From Aquitalea sp. LB_tupeE (GTDB lineage Bacteria; Pseudomonadota; Gammaproteobacteria; Burkholderiales; Chromobacteriaceae), in assembly GCF_013391415.1 (NCBI RefSeq), contig NZ_JACAXB010000016.1, positions 124,001-188,000 of the forward strand: DNA of 64,000 nucleotides, read 5' to 3'. The position numbers were made by a program, and so were the translations under genes. Under the pieces are notes generated by a model. It was given only the letters and a program-made list of their open reading frames with translations. It searched no databases and was not told the DNA's origin. Each line of letters starts with the position of its first letter. The first letter of the stretch is position 1. Positions 46,974-55,910 of this stretch are shown one piece after another.

Positions 46974-47519
46974 TCAGGCTGCCACGCTGCCGCTGCTGGC
47001 CAGTAGTGCTGGCTGCTTCCAGCGGTAGCACAGCGCAACGGCCTTGCTGCCATCCGGTGCCAGCACGCTTTCGCGGTCTACCATTTCCCCTCCCATGCGG
47101 TTGTAGAAGCGGCGGGCATCGCTATTGGCTTCGTACACCCACAAGTGCATGGGGGTGCCCGCTTGCAGGCGGTGCGCCTCGGCGGCGGCGGCCTGCAACA
47201 GGGTGCGCCCCACGCCACGGCCTTGCTGACCCGGCAGTACATGCAGATTGTCCAGTAACAGGCCGCGTTCGCTTTCACCATCTGGCAGCAGGCAGACAAA
47301 ACCTACCGGCTCGCCATCCCACAAGGCCAATTGCACCCACAGGTGATTGTCGTAATGAAAGCGGCGGGTCCACATGGTGTGGCGTTCCGTCGGGGCAACA
47401 TGGTCCAGATAGTCGTCGGACAGGATTTTGCGATAGCTGTTTTGCCAGCTTTCGGTATGCAGCCGGGCAATCAGTGCGGCGTCATCGAAAGTGGCAGGGC
47501 GCAAGGTCAGCGAAGTCAT
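46974..47519 (-). CDS. GNAT-family N-acetyltransferase
   Basis: 181-residue acyltransferase. LRPATFDDAALIARLHTESWQNSYR opens the fold; the acetyl-CoA pyrophosphate loop is LHVLPGQQGRGVGRTLLQAAAAEAHR (Q-x-x-G-x-G/A form), followed by VYEANSDARRFYNRMGGEMVDRE. Typical small GNAT; the acceptor could be an amine, amino acid or protein. Leftward, just upstream of the metallopeptidase. Confidence 0.88.
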   Translation of the reverse strand: MTSLTLRPATFDDAALIARLHTESWQNSYRKILSDDYLDHVAPTERHTMWTRRFHYDNHLWVQLALWDGEPVGFVCLLPDGESERGLLLDNLHVLPGQQGRGVGRTLLQAAAAEAHRLQAGTPMHLWVYEANSDARRFYNRMGGEMVDRESVLAPDGSKAVALCYRWKQPALLASSGSVAA

Positions 47520-47594
47520 GGAGCGTGTCAGAGGGGTGTGGATCTTGGGATTTTACGACAGGCAGATGACATTAAGGTTCGACAGACAAGCAAA

Positions 47595-48038
47595 TTAACG
47601 TGTTTGTCGTAAGGCTTGTTGGCTGATGGGGGTAGACAGGATGATGGAGGTACGGGTTTCGCCCAGATGGTTCACCCGTGCCACCAGGGCTTCCAGATGG
47701 GCTATATCGCGAGCCAGCAAGCGAAACAAATAGGAATCCGCCCCGGTGACGTGATGGCATTCCATCACCTCCGGCATGCTGCCCAGCAAGTCCAGCAGTT
47801 TCTGCTTGTAGGGCTGTGGCACAGTGATGCCCACCATGGCGGACAAGGTATAGCCAGCCTTGTGCGGGGCCACCCGCGCATGATAACCCTGAATCACGCC
47901 GGACTCCTCCAGCCGCCGCACGCGTTCGGATACGGCGGGTACTGACATTTCCACGGCCCGCGCCAGCTCGGTGAGCGACAGCCGTGCATCCTGCTGCAGG
48001 CATTCAAGAATCTTCCACGACTTGCTGTCTATTTCCAT
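47595..48038 (-). CDS. Lrp/AsnC-family regulator
   Basis: 147 residues: helix-turn-helix (MEIDSKSWKILECLQQDARLSLTELARAVEMS, RVRRLEESGVIQGYHA) and RAM domain (about 65-140, MECHHVTGADSYLFRLLARD). The ATG at 48038 has AGAGG at proper distance; ATG 48059 is an alternative. It is divergent from the LysE exporter, as in other Lrp-exporter pairs, so it probably controls that gene. Confidence 0.88.
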   Translation of the reverse strand: MEIDSKSWKILECLQQDARLSLTELARAVEMSVPAVSERVRRLEESGVIQGYHARVAPHKAGYTLSAMVGITVPQPYKQKLLDLLGSMPEVMECHHVTGADSYLFRLLARDIAHLEALVARVNHLGETRTSIILSTPISQQALRQTR

Positions 48039-48080
48039 GTTCAGCCTCTTTTCTGCCATCCAGCATGATTGCCTTAATTT

Positions 48081-48092
48081 ATCAGTTCTGAT
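48081..48092. promoter_or_regulatory. Short palindrome between Lrp and LysE genes
   Basis: ATCAG-TT-CTGAT at 48081-48092 in an AT-rich setting, 43 bases upstream of lrp and 78 upstream of the exporter. Candidate operator, unproven. Confidence 0.35.
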
Positions 48093-48169
48093 TGTTATCT
48101 GGCCTGAAAAACAGCATGTGCAGAGCCTGCCTGGCCGGTCAAACTCTTCATATCAACCGGAGGAATACC

Positions 48170-48796
48170 ATGTTGCTAGCAGAATTGTTTGTCCAGGCCA
48201 TGCTGGTAGGCGTGGCCATTGCCGCGCCTGTTGGCCCCATCGGCCTGCTGTGCATCGAACGCACCTTGCAGCAGGGGGCGTGGATGGGGCTGGCCACCGG
48301 CCTTGGGGCCGCCACGGCAGATGGCATTTACGCCACGCTGGGGGCAACGGGGATGACGGTGTTGATCCGCCAGTTGACGGCGCTGGCGCTGCCGCTGTCG
48401 CTGGCGGGCAGCCTGTTTCTGGCCTGGATGGCACTGGGCATGTTGCGGCGCTCGGCCCGGCCGGAGGGGATGCCTGGCACCAATGTGGCGGCCAGTCTGC
48501 TACGGGCCTATGCTTCGACTTTGGCGCTGACGCTGGGCAACCCGCTGACCATCTTGTCTTTCGTGGCGGTTTTTTCCAGCTTGTCCGGCCAGGCCCGGCC
48601 AGGGGTGGCAGAGGCTTGGGTGATGGTGTCGGGTGTGGTGGCCGGCTCGGCGCTGTGGTGGTGTGTGCTGGCATTTGGCCTGGGCAGCGTATTGCGGCGC
48701 GTGGGGCCGTGTGGCAGGCAATGGCTGGACCGGTGCTGCGGGCTGTTGTTGCTGGGCATGGCGGGCTGGATGTTGTGGCAGGCATGGCCGCGCTGA
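48170..48796 (+). CDS. LysE/RhtB-family amino-acid exporter
   Basis: 208-residue inner-membrane exporter, about six spans. It has the family motif AAPVGPIGLLCIERTLQQG in helix 1-2, TADGIYATLGATG in helix 2 and GNPLTILSFVAVFSSL later. CCGGAGG lies 9 bases before the ATG at 48170. Divergent from the Lrp gene. The substrate is probably an amino acid, inferred from family and context. Confidence 0.88.
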   Translation: MLLAELFVQAMLVGVAIAAPVGPIGLLCIERTLQQGAWMGLATGLGAATADGIYATLGATGMTVLIRQLTALALPLSLAGSLFLAWMALGMLRRSARPEGMPGTNVAASLLRAYASTLALTLGNPLTILSFVAVFSSLSGQARPGVAEAWVMVSGVVAGSALWWCVLAFGLGSVLRRVGPCGRQWLDRCCGLLLLGMAGWMLWQAWPR

Positions 48797-48908
48797 ACCC
48801 GCCGCTGGGTGCTGGCGGATTGGTTCCTTCAAGATGTGCATGATTGGCTCTGTGATAGGGCCGCTGGATGCCAGGATAATGAGCCGGTCCATATCAGGAG
48901 CCCCGGCC

Positions 48909-49340
48909 ATGTCCAATTTGCGTCAGCCTTATGTCGAGTTGTCCGCCCCTGCCTTGCAGCATCTGCGCGCCATCAAGCAACAACTGGCGGAAAGCCCGCT
49001 CGGGCGCAATCTGGTAGAACTGGTTTACCTGCGGGTATCGCAGATCAATGGCTGCGCATTTTGTCTGGACATGCACAGCCGCGCGCTGCGTAGCGGTGGT
49101 GAAACCCCGGCGCGGCTGGACACGCTGGCCGGCTGGCGACTGAGCCCGCACTTCAGTGCGCGCGAGCAGGCCGCGCTGGCCTGGGCCGAGTCGGTGACGC
49201 TGATTGCCACCACGCAGGCCGACGACGCGGCTTATACCCCCTTGCTGGAACACTTCAGTGCGCAGGAAATCTGCGATCTGACCATGGCCATCGCCAGCAT
49301 GAATGCGCTTAACCGTTTGGCCATTGCCATGCGGCAGTAG
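48909..49340 (+). CDS. Carboxymuconolactone-decarboxylase/AhpD-like protein
   Basis: 143-residue all-helical protein of the CMD/AhpD superfamily. The redox motif NGCAFCLDMHSRAL (CxxC-x3-H) sits near residue 50, typical of AhpD-like peroxidase-reductase enzymes. QINGC, AALAWAESVTLI and TMAIASMNALNRL are usual family features. AGGAG lies before the ATG at 48909. Probably involved in thiol or peroxide metabolism; no AhpC is adjacent. Confidence 0.88.
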   Translation: MSNLRQPYVELSAPALQHLRAIKQQLAESPLGRNLVELVYLRVSQINGCAFCLDMHSRALRSGGETPARLDTLAGWRLSPHFSAREQAALAWAESVTLIATTQADDAAYTPLLEHFSAQEICDLTMAIASMNALNRLAIAMRQ

Positions 49341-49398
49341 CAGCACCGGGCGACGACCCGGATCTGGTCTTGATCAATCGTGTTGATGGAGTGTTGTG

Positions 49399-49998
49399 AT
49401 GAGTCTGTATTGCCCGCCGGCCTTCCGCGCCGAAGCCAGCTACGCCGCCAGCGTGATGGCGGATAATCCCCTGGCTACCCTGATTACCCGGACAGCAACC
49501 GAACCGTGGATCAGCCATGTGGTGTTGTTGCCCGACCCGCAACAGCCAGATTGCCTGCTGGGCCACCTGGCGCGGGCCAATCCGCATGTCGAGGTGCTGT
49601 TTGCACAAGACAGCGTGGCAGTGTTTGCCGGTGTGCATGGCTATGTGTCGCCACGTTGGTATGTTTCCGATGGCATGGTGCCTACCTGGAATTACCGGGT
49701 GGCGCATGCCCATGGACGGGCAGCGCCGGTGGACGGCGTGCAGCTGGGTGAACTGTTAAGTCAGCTGGCGCGTCATTTTGAAGGCCCGGATGGCTGGAGT
49801 ACCGCTGCCATGCTGCCTGCGACGCTGGCTGCCATGCAGCGCGGCATTGTGGGTTTCCGTCTGCCGGTAGCGCGTTGGGAGGTGAAAGCCAAGCTGAGCC
49901 AGAACCGGCTGCCGCAAGACCGGCAAGGGGTGATTCAGGCGCTGGAGCGTGGCAATGAGGCAGACTGCCAACTGGCCGCCGCCATGCCGCGCCCCTGA
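49399..49998 (+). CDS. PaiB-type FMN-binding regulator/flavoprotein
   Basis: 199-residue member of the PaiB/FMN-binding split-barrel family, negatively acting regulators in Bacillus. It begins MSLYCPPAFRAE; the family landmarks GHLARANPH, VSPRWYVSDGMVPTWNY and VEAKLSQNR-like KAKLSQNRLPQDRQG are present. GGAG lies upstream of the ATG (a GTG three bases earlier is also in frame). Transfer of Bacillus function (sporulation/protease repression) is not justified; flavin binding is likely. Confidence 0.85.
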   Translation: MSLYCPPAFRAEASYAASVMADNPLATLITRTATEPWISHVVLLPDPQQPDCLLGHLARANPHVEVLFAQDSVAVFAGVHGYVSPRWYVSDGMVPTWNYRVAHAHGRAAPVDGVQLGELLSQLARHFEGPDGWSTAAMLPATLAAMQRGIVGFRLPVARWEVKAKLSQNRLPQDRQGVIQALERGNEADCQLAAAMPRP

Positions 49999-50010
49999 AC
50001 GCAGCGGCAA

Positions 50011-50556
50011 TTATTGCGGCCGTTTCAGCGCCTCGACTTCCACCAGTACGGTGTGGTTTTCATCGGCCAGCCAGAGTTGACCGTCCTGTACAGTGGCGGT
50101 CAGTTGCATGCCGCGCTGGCACAGCTGGGCCAGTTCGGCCTGGGTGGCGGTACTGATGCGATAAACACTGAGCTTGTCCAGTTTGGATAGCTTGTTTTCG
50201 ATTTGCGGCCACCATACTTCACTGGAGCGGCCTCCGTAGGTGTACAGCACCACCTTGTCCGCCCGGCTGCAGGCTTTCTTCAGGCGTTTCTCATCCGGTT
50301 CGCCCAGCTCGATCCACAGTTCGATTTCATCGCTGTAATTCTTCTGCCACAGCTCGGCCTCGTCGTCGGCACTCAGGCCACGGGTAAAGCTGAGGGTCTC
50401 GCTGGCATTCAGCACAAAGGCCACCAGGCGCACCATCAGGCGCTCCACGGTTTCGGACGGGTGTTGTGCCAGCGTCAGGTTATGGCTGGCGTAATAGCCG
50501 CGGTCCATGTCAGAAATCGACAGACCGGCTTTATAAATGGTGGCGGTGAGGGCCAT
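50011..50556 (-). CDS. yaeQ: YaeQ family protein
   Basis: 181-residue protein of the YaeQ family, a PD-(D/E)XK-like fold. MALTATIYKAGLSISDMDRGYYASHNLTLAQHPSETVERLMVR is diagnostic. The nuclease-like residues (D-x13-E-x-W in the section DEIELWIELGEPDEKRLKKACSRA) are present. E. coli YaeQ was reported to compensate for RfaH loss, but its role is unclear. Convergent with the PaiB gene, downstream of the lysozyme-inhibitor gene. Confidence 0.92.
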   Translation of the reverse strand: MALTATIYKAGLSISDMDRGYYASHNLTLAQHPSETVERLMVRLVAFVLNASETLSFTRGLSADDEAELWQKNYSDEIELWIELGEPDEKRLKKACSRADKVVLYTYGGRSSEVWWPQIENKLSKLDKLSVYRISTATQAELAQLCQRGMQLTATVQDGQLWLADENHTVLVEVEALKRPQ

Positions 50557-50627
50557 GCGGGATATCCGGGTTGCAATGTTGGCTGCACCGGGTCCGGCGC
50601 GGCTGCCGGCTGGTGCAGGAAATAGAC

Positions 50628-51353
50628 TTATTGTTCAGGCTGGCTGATGCACAGCAGGCTTTCGCCTTTCCAGTTGATGCTGGCTTCCTTGCCGCGAATG
50701 GTGAACTCGACATTCTGACCGGCATAGCGTGAGCCGCCGGTGACCAGTTCCTGCTGGTGCAGGATGGCCTGGCTCTTGCCACGTACCAGCCGTGCCGTAG
50801 CAGGTTTGGTACGGTAAAAGGTGGCCAGCACGTCGTTATTGCCGCCGCCGCCGCACAGATAATGCAGCGGTGTCAGCGACGGCGCCAGCTCCCAGCTGGC
50901 CTGCAGTTCGGTAATGCGCAGGATATAGGTATCCCCCAGGCACATATGGGGGTTGTCGCTCTTCATGCAGTCTTTCAGGTTGTGCGCCCAGTGGCGCTGC
51001 TCCTGTTGCAGCTTGCTCACGCTCAGCGCACCTGCCGGTGTCTGGCGGGCCTTGTCCATGGCCTGGGTGTATACCTTGTCCAGCCGGTTGCCCAGACGGA
51101 TCAGGCCTTCGTCCTGGCACAGCATGGTTTCCATGGGGTTGGCCGGCTTGTTGCAGTCAAATTCGGTGGCGGCAATGGTGGCTATCGGGGGTATCACCGG
51201 GGATGGCGTTACCCGTGTATTGCCGATGTTGCCACGACCTCCGCTGCGGTCCTGTCCGCTACCAAGCGAATGCGCACCGTTCAGGGCATACGCCAGGCCG
51301 GGGGCAAGCAGCAGCAAGCAGACTGCGGTAGGTACGGGACGGAATTTGAGCAT
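50628..51353 (-). CDS. Periplasmic lysozyme inhibitor, LprI-like domain fused to MliC-like domain
   Basis: 241 residues. Signal peptide 1-23 (ending GLAYA), then a linker, then a LprI/DUF1311-like domain (about 65-150; [35 protein letters not shown], followed by [14 protein letters not shown]), and a MliC-like C-terminal domain (about 164-236; [29 protein letters not shown]). Both families block c-type lysozyme, so a host-defence role in the envelope is likely. The combination in one chain is notable. The ATG at 51353 gives a neat signal peptide; ATG 51380 is possible. Confidence 0.75.
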   Translation of the reverse strand: MLKFRPVPTAVCLLLLAPGLAYALNGAHSLGSGQDRSGGRGNIGNTRVTPSPVIPPIATIAATEFDCNKPANPMETMLCQDEGLIRLGNRLDKVYTQAMDKARQTPAGALSVSKLQQEQRHWAHNLKDCMKSDNPHMCLGDTYILRITELQASWELAPSLTPLHYLCGGGGNNDVLATFYRTKPATARLVRGKSQAILHQQELVTGGSRYAGQNVEFTIRGKEASINWKGESLLCISQPEQ

Positions 51354-51569
51354 GTGGTATTGTGCCACGTGCAGCCCCATCCTGCTGCATCAATCCGCAG
51401 GATGATTTCCCAGCATGGGCAATTGTCTGTAAACTCGCCCGCTTTCGCGTCTTGCCAATCGGCGCACAATGCAGGCCTCATCCCGCGGCCACCCGCATTC
51501 AATTCAATTGTTTACCGTCAGCCTAGATTGGTGTCGCTTACTGCGATCAGGCAGTCGCAGGAGTGTTGT

Positions 51570-53027
51570 ATGTCCGATTTAAGCTTTGCTGACCTTGGCC
51601 TGGCCCAGGATTTGTTGCGTGCTGTGGCCGATACCGGTTACACCGTCCCCACTCCGATTCAGGCCCAAGCCATTCCGCAGGTGCTCAAGGGTGGCGATTT
51701 GCTGGCCGCCGCGCAAACCGGTACCGGCAAGACCGCCGGTTTTACCCTGCCGCTGCTGCAATTGCTGATGAACAAGCCATCGCGCCAGGCTGGTAAGCCG
51801 CGCGCACTGGTGCTGACCCCCACGCGAGAACTGGCGGCCCAGGTGGAAGAGTCGGTACGTGAATACGGCAAATACCTGCCGCTCAAATCCATGGTGATGT
51901 TCGGTGGTGTCGGCATCAATCCGCAGATTGCCGCCTTGCGCAAACCGGTGGATATTCTGGTGGCCACGCCGGGTCGTCTGCTCGACCATGTCAGCCAGCG
52001 CACGCTGGATTTGTCGGCAGTGGAAATCCTGGTACTGGACGAGGCCGACCGCATGCTGGACATGGGCTTCATCCACGATATCCGCAAGGTGCTGGCGCTG
52101 CTGCCGGCCAAGCGGCAAAACCTGCTGTTCTCCGCCACCTTTTCTGACGAAATCAAGACGCTGGCCGACAAGCTGCTGGATCAACCCAAGCTGGTGGAAG
52201 TGGCGCGCCGCAACACCACCAACGAGCTGGTGGATCAACGTGTGCATCTGGTGGACCGTGACAAGAAGACCGACCTGCTGATCAAGCTGATCCGCGATCA
52301 CAACTGGTATCAGGTGCTGGTGTTCACCCGCACCAAGCACGGTGCCAACCGTCTGGCGGAAAAACTGGACAAGATCGGCATTCCGGCCGCAGCCATTCAC
52401 GGCAACAAGAGCCAGAATGCCCGTACCCGCGCCTTGGCCGATTTCAAGAATTCCACCCTGCAAGTGCTGGTGGCGACGGATATTGCCGCTCGCGGTCTGG
52501 ATATCGACCAGCTGCCGCACGTGGTCAACTTTGAGTTGCCCAATGTACCGGAAGACTATGTACACCGTATTGGCCGTACCGGCCGTGCCGGCAGCCCGGG
52601 CGAAGCGGTATCGCTGGTGTGCGTGGACGAATTCAATTTCCTGCGTGACATCGAGAAGCTGACCAAGCAGTCCATCGCCCGCTTTACCGTACCCGGCTTT
52701 GAAGCCGACCTGAACGTGAAGCCGGAACCCATCTCCATGGGTGGCAATAGTGGCCGTGGCCGCGGCCAGGGTGGCGGTGGTCGTCAGGGTCAGGGCACAC
52801 GTCAGGGTCAGGGTGGCGGCAAGCCGCGCCACGAGCAGCAAGCCAAGCCTACCGGCCATGGCCATCGCAGCCCGACGGGCAACACACCGCGCAACAAGCC
52901 GGCAGCGGCTCAGCCGCAGGGCACGCGTCAACCACAAGCCGCCAAGCCTGCCGGTGGCCAGACGCAGCAACGCCGCAGCCAGCCTGCACGCCAGGTTTCG
53001 GCCTTGCTCTCGCCGGGCAAGCGCTAA
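51570..53027 (+). CDS. rhlE: DEAD-box RNA helicase RhlE
   Basis: 485-residue ATP-dependent RNA helicase. Motifs in order: Q-motif [52 protein letters not shown] and [10 protein letters not shown]. The core (1-380) is typical of RhlE, followed by a Gly/Gln/Arg-rich tail of about 105 residues ([20 protein letters not shown]) that binds RNA. AGGAG precedes the ATG. Role in ribosome assembly or cold growth by family analogy. Confidence 0.93.
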   Translation: MSDLSFADLGLAQDLLRAVADTGYTVPTPIQAQAIPQVLKGGDLLAAAQTGTGKTAGFTLPLLQLLMNKPSRQAGKPRALVLTPTRELAAQVEESVREYGKYLPLKSMVMFGGVGINPQIAALRKPVDILVATPGRLLDHVSQRTLDLSAVEILVLDEADRMLDMGFIHDIRKVLALLPAKRQNLLFSATFSDEIKTLADKLLDQPKLVEVARRNTTNELVDQRVHLVDRDKKTDLLIKLIRDHNWYQVLVFTRTKHGANRLAEKLDKIGIPAAAIHGNKSQNARTRALADFKNSTLQVLVATDIAARGLDIDQLPHVVNFELPNVPEDYVHRIGRTGRAGSPGEAVSLVCVDEFNFLRDIEKLTKQSIARFTVPGFEADLNVKPEPISMGGNSGRGRGQGGGGRQGQGTRQGQGGGKPRHEQQAKPTGHGHRSPTGNTPRNKPAAAQPQGTRQPQAAKPAGGQTQQRRSQPARQVSALLSPGKR

Positions 53028-53215
53028 ACTGACAGGACATGGCAGCGGCACCTGTTGCACGCTGCCCATGCTTGCTGTCCATGGCCCGGACTCGTATCCT
53101 CAAGGATGGGTCTTCGGGCCATTTTTCCATCATAAACAAAGGCATATCCCGGCTGACGCGGGGAAGCCCGGCACAAGGTGGCCGGTGGTCAGGCACTCCT
53201 GATTCGGAGCAGGAC

Positions 53216-54070
53216 ATGATTGCAGCATGTGCAGCCTTTTGGTGGTGGATGGCCAGACGGCTGGTCTGGCTGGTCCCGTGCGCGGCCGTCTTGTGCGGCC
53301 TGCCGGGGCCGGTGCATGCCCAGCGTTCAGCCCCCTTGCCATCGGGGCAGATGGCCATTGTGCTCAGTGCAGATGACTGGCCGCCTTACATCGGTGCCAA
53401 TCTGCCTGATAACGGCATTTTGTCCCGCGTCGTGAGTGCTGCCTTTGCCCGCAGCGGCGTGACGGTGCGTTACCGCTTCATGCCCAATAACCGCAGTCTG
53501 CAATCGGCCCGCAACGGGATGGTGGATGGCAGCCTGGGTTGGGCGCCCAGTCCGGACCGTCTGCAGGACCTGCTGTATACCAAACCGGTTCTTTCCGCGC
53601 GCATGGTGTTTTTCCAGCAGCGCAGCCATGTGGTGAGCTGGACACAGCTGGCCGAGCTGTCCGGGATGCGTATCGGCATCACCATTGGCAACTATTACTC
53701 GGATGAATTCGACCGGCTGGTGCGTCAGGGGGTGTTGCATACCGACGGTGCTGCCGACGACCTGAGCAACTTCCGCAAGCTGCTGGCGCGGCGTATCGAC
53801 CTGTTTCCCATTGAAGAAGAAGTCGGCCTGTTTCTGCTCGGTCGTCACTTCTCCCGCGCCGAGACGGCAAAACTGCAGCATTCCCAGCCCTTCTGGCTGG
53901 CACCGTTGCATGTGGTGATCTGGAAGAAGCATCCGCATGGTGCCGAGCTGATTGACCGTTTCAACCGCGGTTTGCTGGCCATACAGCGCAGCGGTGAACT
54001 GGCACGTCTGGTGCAGGAAACCCGACAAGCCTGCCTGCGCAGTACTCAGTCCGGTGCTGAGCCGGAATGA
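53216..54070 (+). CDS. Periplasmic solute-binding protein (SBP_bac_3-like), orphan
   Basis: 284 residues. Signal peptide about 1-35 (VPCAAVLCGLPGPVHA), mature start QRSAPLPSGQMAIVLSADDWPPYIGANLPDNGILSRVVSAAFARSG, typical of amino-acid receptors or sensor-like binding proteins. Later QLAELSGMRIGITIGNYYSDEF is the hinge segment. No ABC components adjoin. GGAGCAGGAC precedes the ATG at 53216. It overlaps the end of the converging tetR by 25 bases. Ligand unknown. Confidence 0.8.
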   Translation: MIAACAAFWWWMARRLVWLVPCAAVLCGLPGPVHAQRSAPLPSGQMAIVLSADDWPPYIGANLPDNGILSRVVSAAFARSGVTVRYRFMPNNRSLQSARNGMVDGSLGWAPSPDRLQDLLYTKPVLSARMVFFQQRSHVVSWTQLAELSGMRIGITIGNYYSDEFDRLVRQGVLHTDGAADDLSNFRKLLARRIDLFPIEEEVGLFLLGRHFSRAETAKLQHSQPFWLAPLHVVIWKKHPHGAELIDRFNRGLLAIQRSGELARLVQETRQACLRSTQSGAEPE

Positions 54071-54639
54071 TGGGCAACCAGCGCTTCGGCTTCCGCCAGT
54101 AACTGGCTGGATAGCACCGGGTCGGTCACTGCCCGCGCCAGCAGCATGGCGCCCACCATCAGGCTGAGTTGTGTGCCAGGTGTCAGTGCTGTTTCACTGG
54201 GGCTGCCATCTTGCCGGGCGGCGCTGTCCAGTGTGGCCAGTTGTTGTTGCAGGCTGGCAGTGAATGCCTCACGTGTGGCCGGTGTATGCCGACAAAGCTC
54301 GCCTGCCAGTGCGGCAGCAACACAGCCGGTGTCCGGGAAGTCCCGATGCTGGATGCTCAGATAATGTTGCGCCACCGACAGGCGTTTGCCGCCAGGGGCT
54401 GCCAGCTGCATCTGTTGCTGCCATTGCTGATCGATAGATTGCATGGCTTGCTGGCAGGCTTGCGCCACCAGGTCTTCCTTGTCCTTGAAGTGCCAGTAAA
54501 AGCCGCCATGGGTCAGGCCCAGATCCGCCATCAGGTTGGCAATGCCAACTGCAGCAATGCCTTCGGAACGGAAGCGTAGTGTCGCCATGTCCAGAATCCG
54601 CTGGCGGATAGCGGTCTTGTGCTGTTTGTCGTATCGCAT
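54046..54639 (-). CDS. TetR-family repressor
   Basis: 197 residues with an N-terminal helix-turn-helix (RQRILDMATLRFRSEGIAAVGIANLMADLGLTHGGFYWHFKDKEDLVAQA) and a C-terminal ligand domain of about 140 residues (TetR_C group with GCVAAALAGEL). The domain layout matches regulators of efflux or small enzymes. A 24-bp palindrome lies 23 bases upstream of its start, between it and a PAS-GGDEF gene. Confidence 0.88.
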   Translation of the reverse strand: MRYDKQHKTAIRQRILDMATLRFRSEGIAAVGIANLMADLGLTHGGFYWHFKDKEDLVAQACQQAMQSIDQQWQQQMQLAAPGGKRLSVAQHYLSIQHRDFPDTGCVAAALAGELCRHTPATREAFTASLQQQLATLDSAARQDGSPSETALTPGTQLSLMVGAMLLARAVTDPVLSSQLLAEAEALVAHHSGSAPD

Positions 54640-54662
54640 GCTGAATTCTTTGTTGGGTAATC

Positions 54663-54686
54663 TTTATATTATGGACATAATATAAA
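54663..54686. promoter_or_regulatory. Perfect 24-bp palindrome, probable TetR operator
   Basis: Two 11-bp inverted arms (TTTATATTATG and its reverse complement) separated by GA, centred at 54674/54675. Its size and symmetry are typical of TetR operators. It lies in the tetR promoter and 132 bases before the PAS-GGDEF ATG at 54819, so it could control both genes. Confidence 0.7.
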
Positions 54687-54818
54687 TAATTACCATGTGA
54701 ATCAGCAAGATAGCGCTTGACAATTGATATGTCCCAAGTGACAGGATGGCTTGCATTAAGCAGTACGGGTTTCTATTCCTAAGCGTCAGGACTCACGTAC
54801 TTGCCCAGGAGTGTCCAG

Positions 54819-55721
54819 ATGGTGCTCAAGCTCAGGGATTTCCGCCTTATCGTCGAACATGCCAGCGATGCCATCATGGTGACCGAAGCGGCCCCATACC
54901 GCGCTCCCGGGCCGAAGATCGTCTACGTCAATCAGGCATTTTGCCAACTGTGCGGCTATGAAAAGTCCGAAATCCTCGGGCGCAATCCACGCTTTTTACA
55001 AGGACCACAAACCGACCAGGCCATGCTGCACGATATCCGTACCGGGCTGGAGCTGGCGCGTCCGCTACGCATGCAATTGCTTAATTATCACAAGTCCGGG
55101 CGCAGCTACTGGGTGGAGATGAGCATCATGCCCTTGCATGACGATCAGGGTCTGGTCAGCCATTTTGTCGCCATTGAGCGGGATGTCACGCACTGGCATA
55201 GCGTGCAGGATGCACTGTATCTGCTGGCGGTTACCGACGAGCTCACCGGTTTGCCCAATCGACGGATGTTTGCCGAACTGGGCAATAAATACCTGCACCT
55301 GGCACATCGGCAGAAAACACCACTCAGTGTGGTGATGCTGGATCTTGATCACTTCAAACTGGTCAACGACCGCTTTGGTCACCAAATGGGTGACAGTTTG
55401 CTACGTGTGGTGGGCAGGGTTCTAAGTCAGGGAATACGTGAAAGTGACGTGGCTGGCCGGCTGGGTGGTGAGGAGTTTGGCTTGCTGCTACCCGAAACCA
55501 GTCAAGAAGAGGCCTTGCAGGTGATATACCGGGTACAGGCCATACTGGATGGGGCATGCCGGGCCGCCAGCTTGCCCACCGCAGCTTGCGTCACACTGAG
55601 TGTCGGGCTGGCCATGCTCAGCGCGAAGGACAAGGTGCTGGATGACATTTTACACCGCGCAGACGAGGCGCTTTACACGGCGAAGAAACTGGGCAGGAAC
55701 CGGGTGGAAATCAGCCATTAG
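54819..55721 (+). CDS. PAS-GGDEF diguanylate cyclase
   Basis: 300 residues: PAS domain (about 8-125) and GGDEF domain (about 140-298, TDELTGLPNRR and [10 protein letters not shown]; substrate helix LDLDHFKLVNDRFGHQMGD). The PAS has the LOV-like sequence GRNPRFLQGPQTD with Pro57 where light-sensing LOV proteins have cysteine, so it is not a photoreceptor of that type. Soluble, no membrane helix. AGGAG precedes the ATG at 54819; an earlier TTG is less likely. Divergent from tetR across the palindrome. Confidence 0.88.
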   Translation: MVLKLRDFRLIVEHASDAIMVTEAAPYRAPGPKIVYVNQAFCQLCGYEKSEILGRNPRFLQGPQTDQAMLHDIRTGLELARPLRMQLLNYHKSGRSYWVEMSIMPLHDDQGLVSHFVAIERDVTHWHSVQDALYLLAVTDELTGLPNRRMFAELGNKYLHLAHRQKTPLSVVMLDLDHFKLVNDRFGHQMGDSLLRVVGRVLSQGIRESDVAGRLGGEEFGLLLPETSQEEALQVIYRVQAILDGACRAASLPTAACVTLSVGLAMLSAKDKVLDDILHRADEALYTAKKLGRNRVEISH

Positions 55722-55910
55722 CAGTGGTTCGCTGTCATTTTCCGGTGCAAGCCCCCAGGTGCCCAGGGCTGTAACACCTCCAGTGTCAAATCGTTACCAC
55801 ACAAGGGCTTGGGTGCGCAGGAAAGCGTAGATTTATCCCGTTGTCTTGGCTATTCTTGCTGCCCATACCGCATCACAAACGACGGATCAGGTTTCGTCTT
55901 TCGCCGCGGC

